A stretch of DNA of 64,000 nucleotides. Origin: Micavibrio sp. GTDB taxonomy: Bacteria > Pseudomonadota > Alphaproteobacteria > Micavibrionales > Micavibrionaceae. How positions within the stretch are numbered: position 1 is the first letter of the stretch; each line of letters starts with the position of its first letter. A program made the position numbers and the translations under genes. The DNA lies in the NCBI GenBank assembly GCA_021604545.1, contig BQJE01000006.1, positions 1 to 64,000 on the forward strand, read 5' to 3'. This document shows positions 1-9,256 of the stretch, piece after piece. Under the pieces are notes generated by a model. That model was not told the origin of the DNA, searched no databases, and worked only from the letters and a program-made list of their open reading frames with translations.

Positions 1-1
1 T

Positions 2-646
2 GAAAATCTGACCGGATCTGATTTTGCCGATACGTTGTTTGGCAGCAACTTCGCCAACACTTTAAGAGGCGGCGCCGGGGGCGACCTTCTCAGAGGTTAC
101 AGCGGTGTTGATATACTTCATGGTGAATCCGGGAATGACACGCTTGATGGCGGTAACCACAACGATACGCTCTATGGCGAAGATGGTAATGATGTGCTCT
201 ATGGTTACTGGGGCAATGATACGATGATCGGTGGCGCCGGCAATGACGACCTGGTCGGTCATGTAGGAAATGACACACTTGATGGCGGAGATGGCAATGA
301 TAAGTTCTATGACTATCAGGGCAATGACATCATGACCGGCGGCGCAGGCTCGGATCTGTTTCTTTTCTACGCCAGCGGCATTACCGGCTTCAACGATGCA
401 ATCACTGACTTCAGCACAGCAGAAGGCGACGTTATTGACTTATCTAATGTCCTGACGGGCTATGACCCACTTGCCGACCTCATTGCCGACTTCGTACAAA
501 TCACTGATAACGGTACAGATAGCTTCCTGGCCGTAGATGCGGATGGCGGCGCCAATAACTTCGTCCAGATCGCCACCCTTCAAAACGTCACCGGCCTCAC
601 CGATGAAGACGCCCTCGAAACGTCAGGCAATCTCGTCGGTGTCTAA
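2..646 (+). CDS. RTX (hemolysin-type Ca-binding repeat) protein, C-terminal part
   Basis: The frame is open to the left edge, so the N-terminus is missing; only about 214 residues are seen. At least seven glycine/aspartate nonapeptide repeats of the GGxGxDxLxG type run over about the first 115 residues (GGAGGD, GESGND, GEDGND, GGAGND, GGDGND, GGAGSD). In the family these bind calcium and fold into a beta-roll once outside the cell. The last 90 residues have no repeats and read like the usual type I secretion tail (phenylalanine/aspartate-rich, ending in LVGV). It lies 283 bp before two LEPR-XLL proteins and an HlyD/TolC gene set, so it may be a third cargo of that system (inference). The full-length function is unknown. 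Confidence 0.85.
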   Translation, partial: ENLTGSDFADTLFGSNFANTLRGGAGGDLLRGYSGVDILHGESGNDTLDGGNHNDTLYGEDGNDVLYGYWGNDTMIGGAGNDDLVGHVGNDTLDGGDGNDKFYDYQGNDIMTGGAGSDLFLFYASGITGFNDAITDFSTAEGDVIDLSNVLTGYDPLADLIADFVQITDNGTDSFLAVDADGGANNFVQIATLQNVTGLTDEDALETSGNLVGV

Positions 647-929
647 AAAAGGCAACAAAAGAGACTTTCGATTAAGCTATTATTAAGATAATCAGCGTAT
701 CGGCACCAACATCGCCGAGCAGACCGTCATTGTCATTTCCAGCAAAAGCCTTGATTGCCACTAGGTAATTACAGGCAGCTATTCGCAACCGAACAAAACA
801 CCTACCCCATTGATTTTCAATAACTATTGGCCGATTGTTAACCTTTATTTCAGGGCTTTCGCGTTAAAATGAATACATAAGCGTGCGCTTTTGAGACAAT
901 CAAGACGCAACTTGCGAAGGATCAGAGGG

Positions 930-3794
930 ATGAGAAAGCTGATGAGGCCGCTGGAAAAGCGGCTTATGTTAGACGCATCTATTACCGCTATTGGCGGCAA
1001 TGTCCTATGGCTTGATGGTGCCGACCAATCAACAATTTTAGATGCAGACGGCGATGATGCCAATTCTGGTGGTGCGTTTAGTGGTTCTGTTGCGACGTGG
1101 CAGGACAAATCCGGCAACAATAACGACCTTTCTCACGGTACACCAGCAAGACAACCCACTTACAATGCAGGTGCAAAAAATGGCAACGGCACAATCACAT
1201 TTGATGGTGGTGATGCTCTTTTTGCAACCGACGCCTCTATTCCGAGCCTGGATCTTTCAACAAATGGCTTCACCTTGTTTGCCATCGTAGATACAGCAAC
1301 AAGTGCCGGCAACAGAATCATCATCAATAAAGAAAGCTCTTACGAAATTGGCGTGAATGCTGGGCAGATTCAAGCAGCTATAAATACGGTTGCCGGAGGC
1401 AACTGGGCCTGGGGCGGCACGGCTAACAACGCTCTTTCAACAACATGGCATATTGTTGGATTCGAACACGCCAACACAACATGGCGCTTTCACCAAGATG
1501 GCAATGTCACCGAAGAAATTGTCCCGGCAAACAATCAAACCGGAAACATCACCCCGACCAATGATATTTTTACGGTTGGAGCCAGAGGTGCCGCCTCTCC
1601 CAATGGAAGCTGGTTCCTGGGTGATATGGCTGAAGTTATCTTATTCAATCGTGAATTAACATCCGATGAATATCACGATGTCGAAAATTACCTGGCCAAT
1701 AAATGGGGCATAGCCACTACCAATGCCACCCCGACAGAAGTTACAAGCAACACAGCGTATTTCAGCAACGCCGGAACAATAACGCTCGACACCTCTTTGC
1801 TATCCTATACCGATATAGACAACACGGATTCCCTACTGAGCTATGAAGTTACGACACTTGCGGGTCCAGGGATTTTGAAGCTCAACGGAACGGCTATGAA
1901 TGTCAACGAAACCTTTACACAACAAGACCTCATCAGCGGTAATGTAACCTACGACCACCTAACAAGTGTAACGAGCGCTGACAGTTTTCAATTCACAGTC
2001 ACAGACCGTCTGGTAACAACAGCTATTCAGACATTTAACATTGATATGGCGGCCACAGAAACGGCCAACAACCCGGTAACACTTGATGAAGGTGCCGTTA
2101 CCGATATCACCAATGCTGATTTGGCCCATACAGATAACGTCAGCCTTGGGTTTCGTGAGCAGTTGACGATCAGTTCATCATTAACCAATTCAAACCTTAC
2201 TGACTTCACCCTACTCCTGACCGAAGCTAATATATCCGCCAATTTCTGGGCAAATGTAAGGGCTGATGGCTCAGATATTTATGTGACGCTGGCTGATGGC
2301 GTGACCAAGCTCAACCGAGAGCTGGTGACCTTTAATAAAGTCGGCCAAACTATGGAGCTACATGTCAAGATTCCAACAATTTCTTCAACAGTTGATACCG
2401 ATCTTTATCTTTATTTTGGTGGCCTCACGTCAGAAAGCAATAACGCCGGAACCTGGGATGCCAACACACAAATGGTGCAGCATTTTGAAGAGACAGCAGG
2501 CACCGCAACAGATAGTACGGTAAATGGCCTTGATGGCACAGTGACAGCGGGGTCTTATGGTGCCGCCGGGCAAATAGGTGATGGTGTTTCTTTTCAAGCT
2601 GGGCGTAGCCTTACTGTTAATCAGGCCCTGGATACATCCAATACTTTCACGATAGATTTCTGGGCGGATTATACCGCGACCGGTACATGGCAGACAACGT
2701 TCTTCCAGAATGTTGGCGCTGCGTGGAACGAATTGCTGACGGTGAATGCCGCCACTGAACAATTTACAATCTGGACAAAAACAGGTGGTGCAGGTGTTGC
2801 TTTGGGTATGCAAGCTGATTATGTCGGCTGGCACAAATATACTTTTGCCTATGACGGCACCAATCTGGATATGTACAAAGATGGCGGGCTGGTGAATTCT
2901 ATTGTTTATAACTGGTCGTCTGCTCCAACGGGATTCCAAGCTGGCCAGCGCACTGATTCCAACCAGCCGACTAACGCCTTCTTTGATGAGTACACGTTCG
3001 ATACAACTGAGCGTTCTGCGGACTGGATTGCCGCTGAATATGCCATGCAAAATACACCCGCGGCATTCTACTCTCTTGGTGTTACTGAGGCTCTTCCAAC
3101 AACACTGACTTATACGCTAACTGACTTACCGGATAACGGAGATGTTACTCTAAACGGTGCCGTGCTTGGCCTCGGCGCTACATTTACACAAGGCGACATT
3201 GATGGGGGCCTGATTAAATACCAACACAATGACAGTGATACGACAATGGACAGCTTTGATTTTTTACTAAGCAGCAGCACCGGGAATGCACTACCTGCTG
3301 ACCGAACCTTTACACTGAATATTAATGCAATTAATGATGCACCGATTAACAACCCAGCTGAAGATTCCTCGGGTGATTCAAACAATAGGCCGTCACAAGC
3401 AAACGACGATGAACGCTCAGATTCAGGCCGCAACTCAGATAACGGCATTGCCTCAACGGGCGAAATTATTCGATCTATTCTTAACGGCTCCGGACAATCA
3501 TCTTTTTACGGTGATTCCTTAAGCGAAATTATGCGCAACAACAATACGCTTGAAGTCAGCCGCATTGTAGAATCCATCGACAACTCCCATGACGAACGTG
3601 ACGACAAAGTAACCAACGTTATCGAACGCGGCCTGAATGATGACAATCAAAATGACGATCCGGCCTGGTGGAAAATCCTTGACGGCATTATACCTGAAGA
3701 CAACGAAAGCGCACCTGACCTTGACGAAGAGATCGCCGCCGTCACGCAGCAATTCGATGCCAGCGTCCAGGAATTCATGGAGGCGCTGGAATGA
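930..3794 (+). CDS. LEPR-XLL-type LamG/DUF2341 surface protein 1
   Basis: Large secreted or surface protein of 954 aa. I chose the ATG at 930 because an AG-rich ribosome site precedes it and the protein then starts like its tandem paralogue (RKLMRPLEKRLMLDAS). That N-terminus fits the LEPR-XLL motif seen at the start of very large exported proteins; it is not a Sec signal. Approximate order: motif 1-16, LamG-like lectin fold 20-260, cadherin/CSPG-like repeat 263-370, DUF2341-like 403-497, second LamG 513-715, second CSPG-like repeat 725-805, polar linker, conserved C-terminal region 840-954 ending in an acidic helix. It overlaps the next gene by ATGA. The likely role is adhesion or glycan binding; the ligand is unknown. 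Confidence 0.85.
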   Translation: MRKLMRPLEKRLMLDASITAIGGNVLWLDGADQSTILDADGDDANSGGAFSGSVATWQDKSGNNNDLSHGTPARQPTYNAGAKNGNGTITFDGGDALFATDASIPSLDLSTNGFTLFAIVDTATSAGNRIIINKESSYEIGVNAGQIQAAINTVAGGNWAWGGTANNALSTTWHIVGFEHANTTWRFHQDGNVTEEIVPANNQTGNITPTNDIFTVGARGAASPNGSWFLGDMAEVILFNRELTSDEYHDVENYLANKWGIATTNATPTEVTSNTAYFSNAGTITLDTSLLSYTDIDNTDSLLSYEVTTLAGPGILKLNGTAMNVNETFTQQDLISGNVTYDHLTSVTSADSFQFTVTDRLVTTAIQTFNIDMAATETANNPVTLDEGAVTDITNADLAHTDNVSLGFREQLTISSSLTNSNLTDFTLLLTEANISANFWANVRADGSDIYVTLADGVTKLNRELVTFNKVGQTMELHVKIPTISSTVDTDLYLYFGGLTSESNNAGTWDANTQMVQHFEETAGTATDSTVNGLDGTVTAGSYGAAGQIGDGVSFQAGRSLTVNQALDTSNTFTIDFWADYTATGTWQTTFFQNVGAAWNELLTVNAATEQFTIWTKTGGAGVALGMQADYVGWHKYTFAYDGTNLDMYKDGGLVNSIVYNWSSAPTGFQAGQRTDSNQPTNAFFDEYTFDTTERSADWIAAEYAMQNTPAAFYSLGVTEALPTTLTYTLTDLPDNGDVTLNGAVLGLGATFTQGDIDGGLIKYQHNDSDTTMDSFDFLLSSSTGNALPADRTFTLNINAINDAPINNPAEDSSGDSNNRPSQANDDERSDSGRNSDNGIASTGEIIRSILNGSGQSSFYGDSLSEIMRNNNTLEVSRIVESIDNSHDERDDKVTNVIERGLNDDNQNDDPAWWKILDGIIPEDNESAPDLDEEIAAVTQQFDASVQEFMEALE

Positions 3795-6685
3795 AAAAAC
3801 TAATGCGACCTTTGGAAAAGCGTTTGATGCTTGATGCTTCACTAGTTGCCGATATTGGTGGCAGTGTTTTGTGGCTGGATGGTGATGATCAGGCCAGCAT
3901 TCTTGATGCTGACGGCGATGATGCCAGTTCCGGTGGCGCATTTAGCGGTACCGTCGCGACATGGCAAGACAAAAGCGGTAACAATAATGATATGACGCAA
4001 GGCAATGGCGCACGCGAGGCCACGTTCGTCAGCAATGTTCAAAACGGAAACAGTGTTCTTCGTTTTGATGGCGGTGATGATTTCTTATCCGGGAATGTTG
4101 GCGCTCTTGGTAATGAATACACAACCTTTGCTGTTGGATATTTTGGCCAGCTTAATCAGGGCGTCAATGACTATGATTATCTTGCATCGATCGGATCGGG
4201 CGGCGCTTATGTGATGAGTAGTATTTCGCGCACCGCAAGCAACTGGGGCCCTGGCGCAGATCGATACTATGCATATGATGGTTCAGCGCCGAGAGAAGGG
4301 CCGGTTATTGCGGGCCAAACATGGAATTTATATACGCAGGAAATTACACCGGGCGCGCCGCGTCACAGCTTAAGAATTGATGGTGCCAATCAGGTGGTTG
4401 AGGATAGCGCCGCCAACCACAATAACAATGGCCAGATTGGCATTGGTCATTTTAGCGTCAGCAACACACACCATCTGAATGGTGATGTTGGTGAAATTCT
4501 TATTTTTGATGGCGCGCTTTCAGCCGATTCCCGTCACGACATCGAAAATTATCTGGCGACTAAATGGGGATTGGCCAATACCAATATAGCCCCTGTGAAC
4601 ATAGAAAATACTGGCGCTCTGTTTAGCAATTCAGGCACGGTAACACTTGATAAAAATATGTTGCTGTCAACCGATGCGGATAACACGGATTCCAGATTAA
4701 TTTATACAGTAACAACCCTGGCAGCCAATGGAACAATGGAGCTGAATGGTGTCGCCATAAATGTGAATGACACATTCACGCAACAGGATATCATCAATGG
4801 CAATGTGACCTACGACCACAATCCCAACGTGGCCGGATCAGACAGCTTTCATTTCACAGTCAGTGATCGCTTTGATACAAGCGCCGTACAGACCTTCAAT
4901 TTTAATCCGGCTGCAAATCAAACAACAAATGCGCCGATAACCCTTGACGAAGGGGCCAGCACGGACATCACAAATACTGATCTGTCCGCCACCAACACAA
5001 ACGGTGTTGCCTGGTATGATGCAAACTGGGATTACCGCCAGAAACTCACCATTGATTCAGGAATGATTGGCTCAGATTTAACTAACTTCACCATGATGCT
5101 ATCGGACCATCATTTGTCCAGTGACTTTTGGGCACAGGTCAAAGCAGATGGATCGGATATAGTTGTCACCTCAGCCGATGGCACAACAAAACTAAGCCGC
5201 GATATGGTGAGCTTTGATAATGTCGGCGAATCTATCGAAATGCATATTAAAGTACCGCTCGTTTCTTCTACTGTTGATACCGATATCTACCTTTACTTTG
5301 GTAATGCGGCAGGCACAGAAACCAATGACACAGCAGCGTGGAGTGATTTTTCCGGCGTATGGCATTTGGATGAATTGGCCGGTAACGCGATAGATTCAAC
5401 CGTCAATGCCAATAACGGCACAATCAATGGTGGCCTTACGCAAGGTGTGACAGGGCATCTTGGGCGTGCCGCAGACTTTGACGATGCCAATGATTTAATC
5501 AGCATAGCAATGACCAAGGGGGCTATAAGTACCTTCAGTTTTTGGGCAACATGGGATGGCGCAGGCAATGACATGCCGATTTTAGCCGGACCTAACGGAG
5601 CCGGACCGGATCTTTTTCTTGCTGGCGGCAATGTTAGTTGGAACACATGGAATGGCTCCGCCAATGCGTTTGGCGCAACCCCTGCCGCGGCATCTGATGG
5701 TGCTTTCCATCACTATACGCTCGTTGTTGCTCCTGGTAATACGAACTTATACTTCGACAACACTCTTGTAGGAACTGCAACATATGCCGACCCTTCCGCC
5801 ACAACAATTTTTCAAATCGGCGGGATAGTGCCCTATACGTGGGGTGGGGCCATAGATGAGATGCGCGTTTCCAATGTGGCCCGCTCTGCCGACTGGGTTG
5901 CTGCAGAATATAACAATCAGATCGACCCGTCTTCGTTCTTCAGTAGCAACCTTGTTGAAACACAAGACGAAACGCTGACTTATACGGTCACAGATTTACC
6001 AAATAGCGGAGCGCTTAACTTGAATGGCGCTGCGCTTAACGTGAACGACATGTTTACCCAAGATGACATTGATAATAACCGTATCACTTATGTTCATGAC
6101 GACAGTGACACAACACTCGACAGTTTTGATTTCAGAGTAAGTAATATTTTGGGCAATGTTTTACCCGTTACGCAAACTTTTACGTTGAACATTAATGCGA
6201 TTAATGACGCGCCGATTAATAACCCGGTTGCAGACTCTTCCGATGATGCAGGGTCAAACAATAATTCATCACAAAGAAACGAGAATGATCGTACGAATTT
6301 AGAGATTGACTCTGATAACAGTATTTCCTCAACTGGCGAAATTATCCGCTCCATCTTAAGTGGTTCACAATCATCTTTCTACGGCAATGCACTGAATGAA
6401 ATTATGCGCACGCATAACACCTTTGAAATCAGCCGAACTCTAGAAGATATCAATGATTTCTATAACAAAAATGATGACAAGGTCATCAATGTGATCGAAC
6501 GCGGCCTGAATGATGAGGGCAATAAGGACGATCCAGCCTGGTGGGATCTTCTGGAAACCAACGAAGTGGCGTTACCCGAGGAAGAAACAGGGGCAGAAGC
6601 CTCTACGCCTGACCTTAGCGACCAAATAATGCAAGATTTAGGGACTTTTGACCAGAATCTTCAAGATTTTCTGGAAACTCTTTAA
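3791..6685 (+). CDS. LEPR-XLL-type LamG/DUF2341 surface protein 2
   Basis: 964-aa paralogue of the preceding gene, with the same domains in the same order: KLMRPLEKRLMLDAS motif at the start, LamG-like 20-260, CSPG-like 270-370, DUF2341-like 407-506, LamG 516-720, CSPG-like 727-808, linker, conserved C-terminal region 848-964. The ATG overlaps the TGA of gene 1, so the two are translationally coupled. The C-terminal region shares STGEIIRSIL, VIERGLND and DPAWW with gene 1 and is better conserved than the linker before it. This suggests a tandem duplication followed by divergence of the binding domains. No catalytic motif was seen. Function is inferred from domains only. Confidence 0.85.
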   Translation: MKKLMRPLEKRLMLDASLVADIGGSVLWLDGDDQASILDADGDDASSGGAFSGTVATWQDKSGNNNDMTQGNGAREATFVSNVQNGNSVLRFDGGDDFLSGNVGALGNEYTTFAVGYFGQLNQGVNDYDYLASIGSGGAYVMSSISRTASNWGPGADRYYAYDGSAPREGPVIAGQTWNLYTQEITPGAPRHSLRIDGANQVVEDSAANHNNNGQIGIGHFSVSNTHHLNGDVGEILIFDGALSADSRHDIENYLATKWGLANTNIAPVNIENTGALFSNSGTVTLDKNMLLSTDADNTDSRLIYTVTTLAANGTMELNGVAINVNDTFTQQDIINGNVTYDHNPNVAGSDSFHFTVSDRFDTSAVQTFNFNPAANQTTNAPITLDEGASTDITNTDLSATNTNGVAWYDANWDYRQKLTIDSGMIGSDLTNFTMMLSDHHLSSDFWAQVKADGSDIVVTSADGTTKLSRDMVSFDNVGESIEMHIKVPLVSSTVDTDIYLYFGNAAGTETNDTAAWSDFSGVWHLDELAGNAIDSTVNANNGTINGGLTQGVTGHLGRAADFDDANDLISIAMTKGAISTFSFWATWDGAGNDMPILAGPNGAGPDLFLAGGNVSWNTWNGSANAFGATPAAASDGAFHHYTLVVAPGNTNLYFDNTLVGTATYADPSATTIFQIGGIVPYTWGGAIDEMRVSNVARSADWVAAEYNNQIDPSSFFSSNLVETQDETLTYTVTDLPNSGALNLNGAALNVNDMFTQDDIDNNRITYVHDDSDTTLDSFDFRVSNILGNVLPVTQTFTLNINAINDAPINNPVADSSDDAGSNNNSSQRNENDRTNLEIDSDNSISSTGEIIRSILSGSQSSFYGNALNEIMRTHNTFEISRTLEDINDFYNKNDDKVINVIERGLNDEGNKDDPAWWDLLETNEVALPEEETGAEASTPDLSDQIMQDLGTFDQNLQDFLETL

Positions 6686-6779
6686 TCCAACAATCCCTTT
6701 AAATTTCCGAAATAGTCAGTTAAACTTATACACAAGGGAATTCTCCCTTTTGTTTCTTTAACTTACCTGTGTTTTTCTC

Positions 6780-8429
6780 TTGTTTGTTCACAGACTAAAA
6801 TCTTCCATAGCCCTGTCCGGGCTTGTTGTTTTGCTTTTTCTCTCCGGCTGTACAGGTTGGGGTGGAGGGCCTGTAACTTTTGATGAGCAGTTCAAGCTCT
6901 TACAGGGCGACCTAAAAGCGCTGTTTGGTATCGAAAACAAGCTTGAAAAACCCCTGACCCTATACGAAGCGATGGCACGCGGGATCAAGTACAATCTAGA
7001 TCACCGTCTGATCGCAATGGAAGAGGTTATCGCCGGCGGAGAAATCAATTTACAAGCCGCTGAAATTTTTCCATCTGTTACAGCCGAAGCGCGCCATGTA
7101 GGCCGGCGCAGTGACAGCGCATCATCCAGCCAGTCAGTCATAACAGGAACACAATCTCTGGAACCATCAATCTCAACCGAACGGCATCGCAAGACAGCAT
7201 CACTGGAAGCCAGCTGGAATGTCATTGATGCCGGACTGGCCGTGATCCGCACCAAACAAGTCAGTGACGAAGCACAAATTTCTATGGAACGCCGCCGCAA
7301 AGTCATACATAATATTATACAGGACGTGCGCTTCGCTTATTGGCAGGCCGCCAGTTCGCAGATGCTCTCCGGCCGGATCGATCAATTGCTCGAAGAAGGC
7401 AAGCTAGCCGCAAACCGTATTCAGCAAACAGAAGACGAAGGGCTGGCCCCGCCCGCCGAAACCCTGCAGTCACAATCACGTTTGCTCGAGGCCATGCATG
7501 AATTGATGGTCTTAAGATCGCAGTTGTCCTTCGCCAAAACTGAGCTGGCCAGCCTGGTCAACCTGCCACCATCAGCGGAATATACATTGGCCATTAACGA
7601 AGAAAGCTGGGGCAAAGACGCAAAGATCCCTGAGCTCACCGTCCCTGCCGAAGAACTTGAGCGCATCGCCCTCATCATCCGTCCGGAAATGCGCGAGGAA
7701 GTAGTGATGGCTCGCTTTGCTACAAACCATGTACGCGAGACTATTCTTGAAACTTTTCCTGGCCTTGAAATGTTGGTTGGGCGAAATTACGACAGCAATA
7801 AATTTTTAGTTGATAACAGATGGACAAATTTTTCTTTGGGCCTTACACAAAACTTGATCAAGATTTTTACACTTCCCATGCGCTTCAATCAAGCTGAGAA
7901 CCGGGTCAAACTGGCAGCACTAAAGCGCCAGGCCTTGGGAGCGGCCGTTATGGCTCAGGTCCATGTCTCGGTCATTCGCTTCAAGCTGGCAGAAGAGCGC
8001 TACCAGATCATGCAGAAATTACATGGCGTTAATACACGCATGGTCCATCTGGCCAAATCACAAGATATTGCCGAAACATTGAGCGGCGCCGAATTGCTCG
8101 AGGTTGAGATGGATGAGCTTCTGACAACAATTCGTATGCATGTAGCGCACGCTGAACTGCAAAACTCTTACGGTCGCCTAATTAATACACTCGGCATTGA
8201 TCCACTGCCTGAAACGACCGAAAATGTTAGTACGTCAGAGCTGGCCGCTATCATTGAGCAGCGCTTTGCAACGCTTGATGAAAATACACTAAAAAACTAT
8301 ATCGGAATTATACAGGAAACCGGAAAAGGCTGCTCTACCGATAGCGTTAATGAGACCCTTGGGCTAAACCCCGCTCTGGTAGCGCATTCCACATATAAAC
8401 CCAAATTTATTCTTACATTAAAAGAATAA
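6780..8429 (+). CDS. TolC-family outer-membrane efflux lipoprotein
   Basis: 549-aa outer-membrane channel of the TolC/OEP family. The N-terminus has a hydrophobic stretch ending in a lipobox (FLSGC), so the mature protein is probably lipidated at that cysteine. The body has the two long helical OEP repeats (LYEAMARGIKYNLDHRL near the start, an equivalent helix-rich half after residue 280). The start is TTG with no clear ribosome site, so it is uncertain by a few codons. The stop shares one base with the ATG of the HlyD gene that follows (TAATG). With its neighbours it should form the outer-membrane exit of a tripartite exporter. Confidence 0.85.
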   Translation: MFVHRLKSSIALSGLVVLLFLSGCTGWGGGPVTFDEQFKLLQGDLKALFGIENKLEKPLTLYEAMARGIKYNLDHRLIAMEEVIAGGEINLQAAEIFPSVTAEARHVGRRSDSASSSQSVITGTQSLEPSISTERHRKTASLEASWNVIDAGLAVIRTKQVSDEAQISMERRRKVIHNIIQDVRFAYWQAASSQMLSGRIDQLLEEGKLAANRIQQTEDEGLAPPAETLQSQSRLLEAMHELMVLRSQLSFAKTELASLVNLPPSAEYTLAINEESWGKDAKIPELTVPAEELERIALIIRPEMREEVVMARFATNHVRETILETFPGLEMLVGRNYDSNKFLVDNRWTNFSLGLTQNLIKIFTLPMRFNQAENRVKLAALKRQALGAAVMAQVHVSVIRFKLAEERYQIMQKLHGVNTRMVHLAKSQDIAETLSGAELLEVEMDELLTTIRMHVAHAELQNSYGRLINTLGIDPLPETTENVSTSELAAIIEQRFATLDENTLKNYIGIIQETGKGCSTDSVNETLGLNPALVAHSTYKPKFILTLKE

Positions 8430-9256
8430 TGGTAAACTTAATGATGCGATTTATTTTTGTTGCCCTATTCCTAGCAGGGCTTTTGCCCTTCTCCTCTCCG
8501 GCGCAGTCTGCGGATGCCGCTGAAATTCAAACTGTGCTTGTAGCTAATCAAGAAGCTACGCTTGCCAGCCCCATGAAGGGGCAGATTGTAAAGCTTGACT
8601 TTTTTAATGGTGATCAATTTTCCAAGGATGACGTTTTAGTTGCTTTTGATTGCCGCATTATCGAAGCACAATATGCGGGCGCAGCAGCAAGGTTAGAAGG
8701 CGCAAACGCCACATTGGGGACCAAGAAAAAACTCAAAGAATTAAAGTCAGCATCGAAGCTGGAATACGCATTGGCTGTTGCCGAAGCAAAACAGGCAAAT
8801 GCGGAAGCACGCGAATACAAGGTCCAGAAAGAGCTTTGCGTTATTAAAGCGCCCTATGACGGGCGCGTCACCGGCAAGGATGCCAATTTGCATGAAACAG
8901 TTGAATCCGGACAACCGCTTTTGAAAATTGCGTCTATGGACAAATTACAGGCACAGCTTCTTGTGCCGTCAGTCTGGTTAAGCTGGTTGAAAACGGGTTC
9001 AGCGCTAAGGCTAAAGATTGATGAAAACGGCAAAAGCTATGCGGCACATATTATTCGCATCGGCGGCGAGGTTGATGCCGTTAGTCAATCTATCATGGTG
9101 GTTGCCGAGCTGGATGAGCGCGAAGATGATTTGCTGCCGGGCATGAGTGGCACAGCCTATTTCAACACCCCTACCCCTAGAAAAGAAGCGCAAAAAACGA
9201 AGCTACAGCCAGCCTCACAAGCAGGCCTTCTGCAGCCAAAGCAAGATCATGAATAA
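8429..9256 (+). CDS. HlyD-family periplasmic adaptor
   Basis: 275-aa membrane-fusion (adaptor) protein. Signal peptide at the N-terminus (hydrophobic core, then SPAQSADA). A biotinyl-lipoyl-like half follows (QATLASPMKGQIVKL), a short coiled-coil helical hairpin about 85-135, the second lipoyl half (APYDGRVTGKDANLHE) and a beta-barrel domain. It is short for the family, as in RND-like periplasmic adaptors. The start overlaps the TolC-like stop by one base; a second ATG four codons in is an alternative. It overlaps the next gene by 8 bp, so all four exporter genes look translationally coupled. It probably bridges inner-membrane partners to the TolC-like channel. Confidence 0.85.
   Translation: MVNLMMRFIFVALFLAGLLPFSSPAQSADAAEIQTVLVANQEATLASPMKGQIVKLDFFNGDQFSKDDVLVAFDCRIIEAQYAGAAARLEGANATLGTKKKLKELKSASKLEYALAVAEAKQANAEAREYKVQKELCVIKAPYDGRVTGKDANLHETVESGQPLLKIASMDKLQAQLLVPSVWLSWLKTGSALRLKIDENGKSYAAHIIRIGGEVDAVSQSIMVVAELDEREDDLLPGMSGTAYFNTPTPRKEAQKTKLQPASQAGLLQPKQDHE

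Noticed and set aside
130-340. Tandem repeat array possibly a CRISPR
   Set aside because: The period is 27 bp multiples encoding RTX nonapeptides in one open frame; no palindromic repeats with unique spacers anywhere in the window.
2430-3050. 206-codon open frame on the minus strand inside the first LEPR-XLL gene
   Set aside because: Antisense shadow: the plus-strand frame has clear LamG and DUF2341 features matched by its paralogue.
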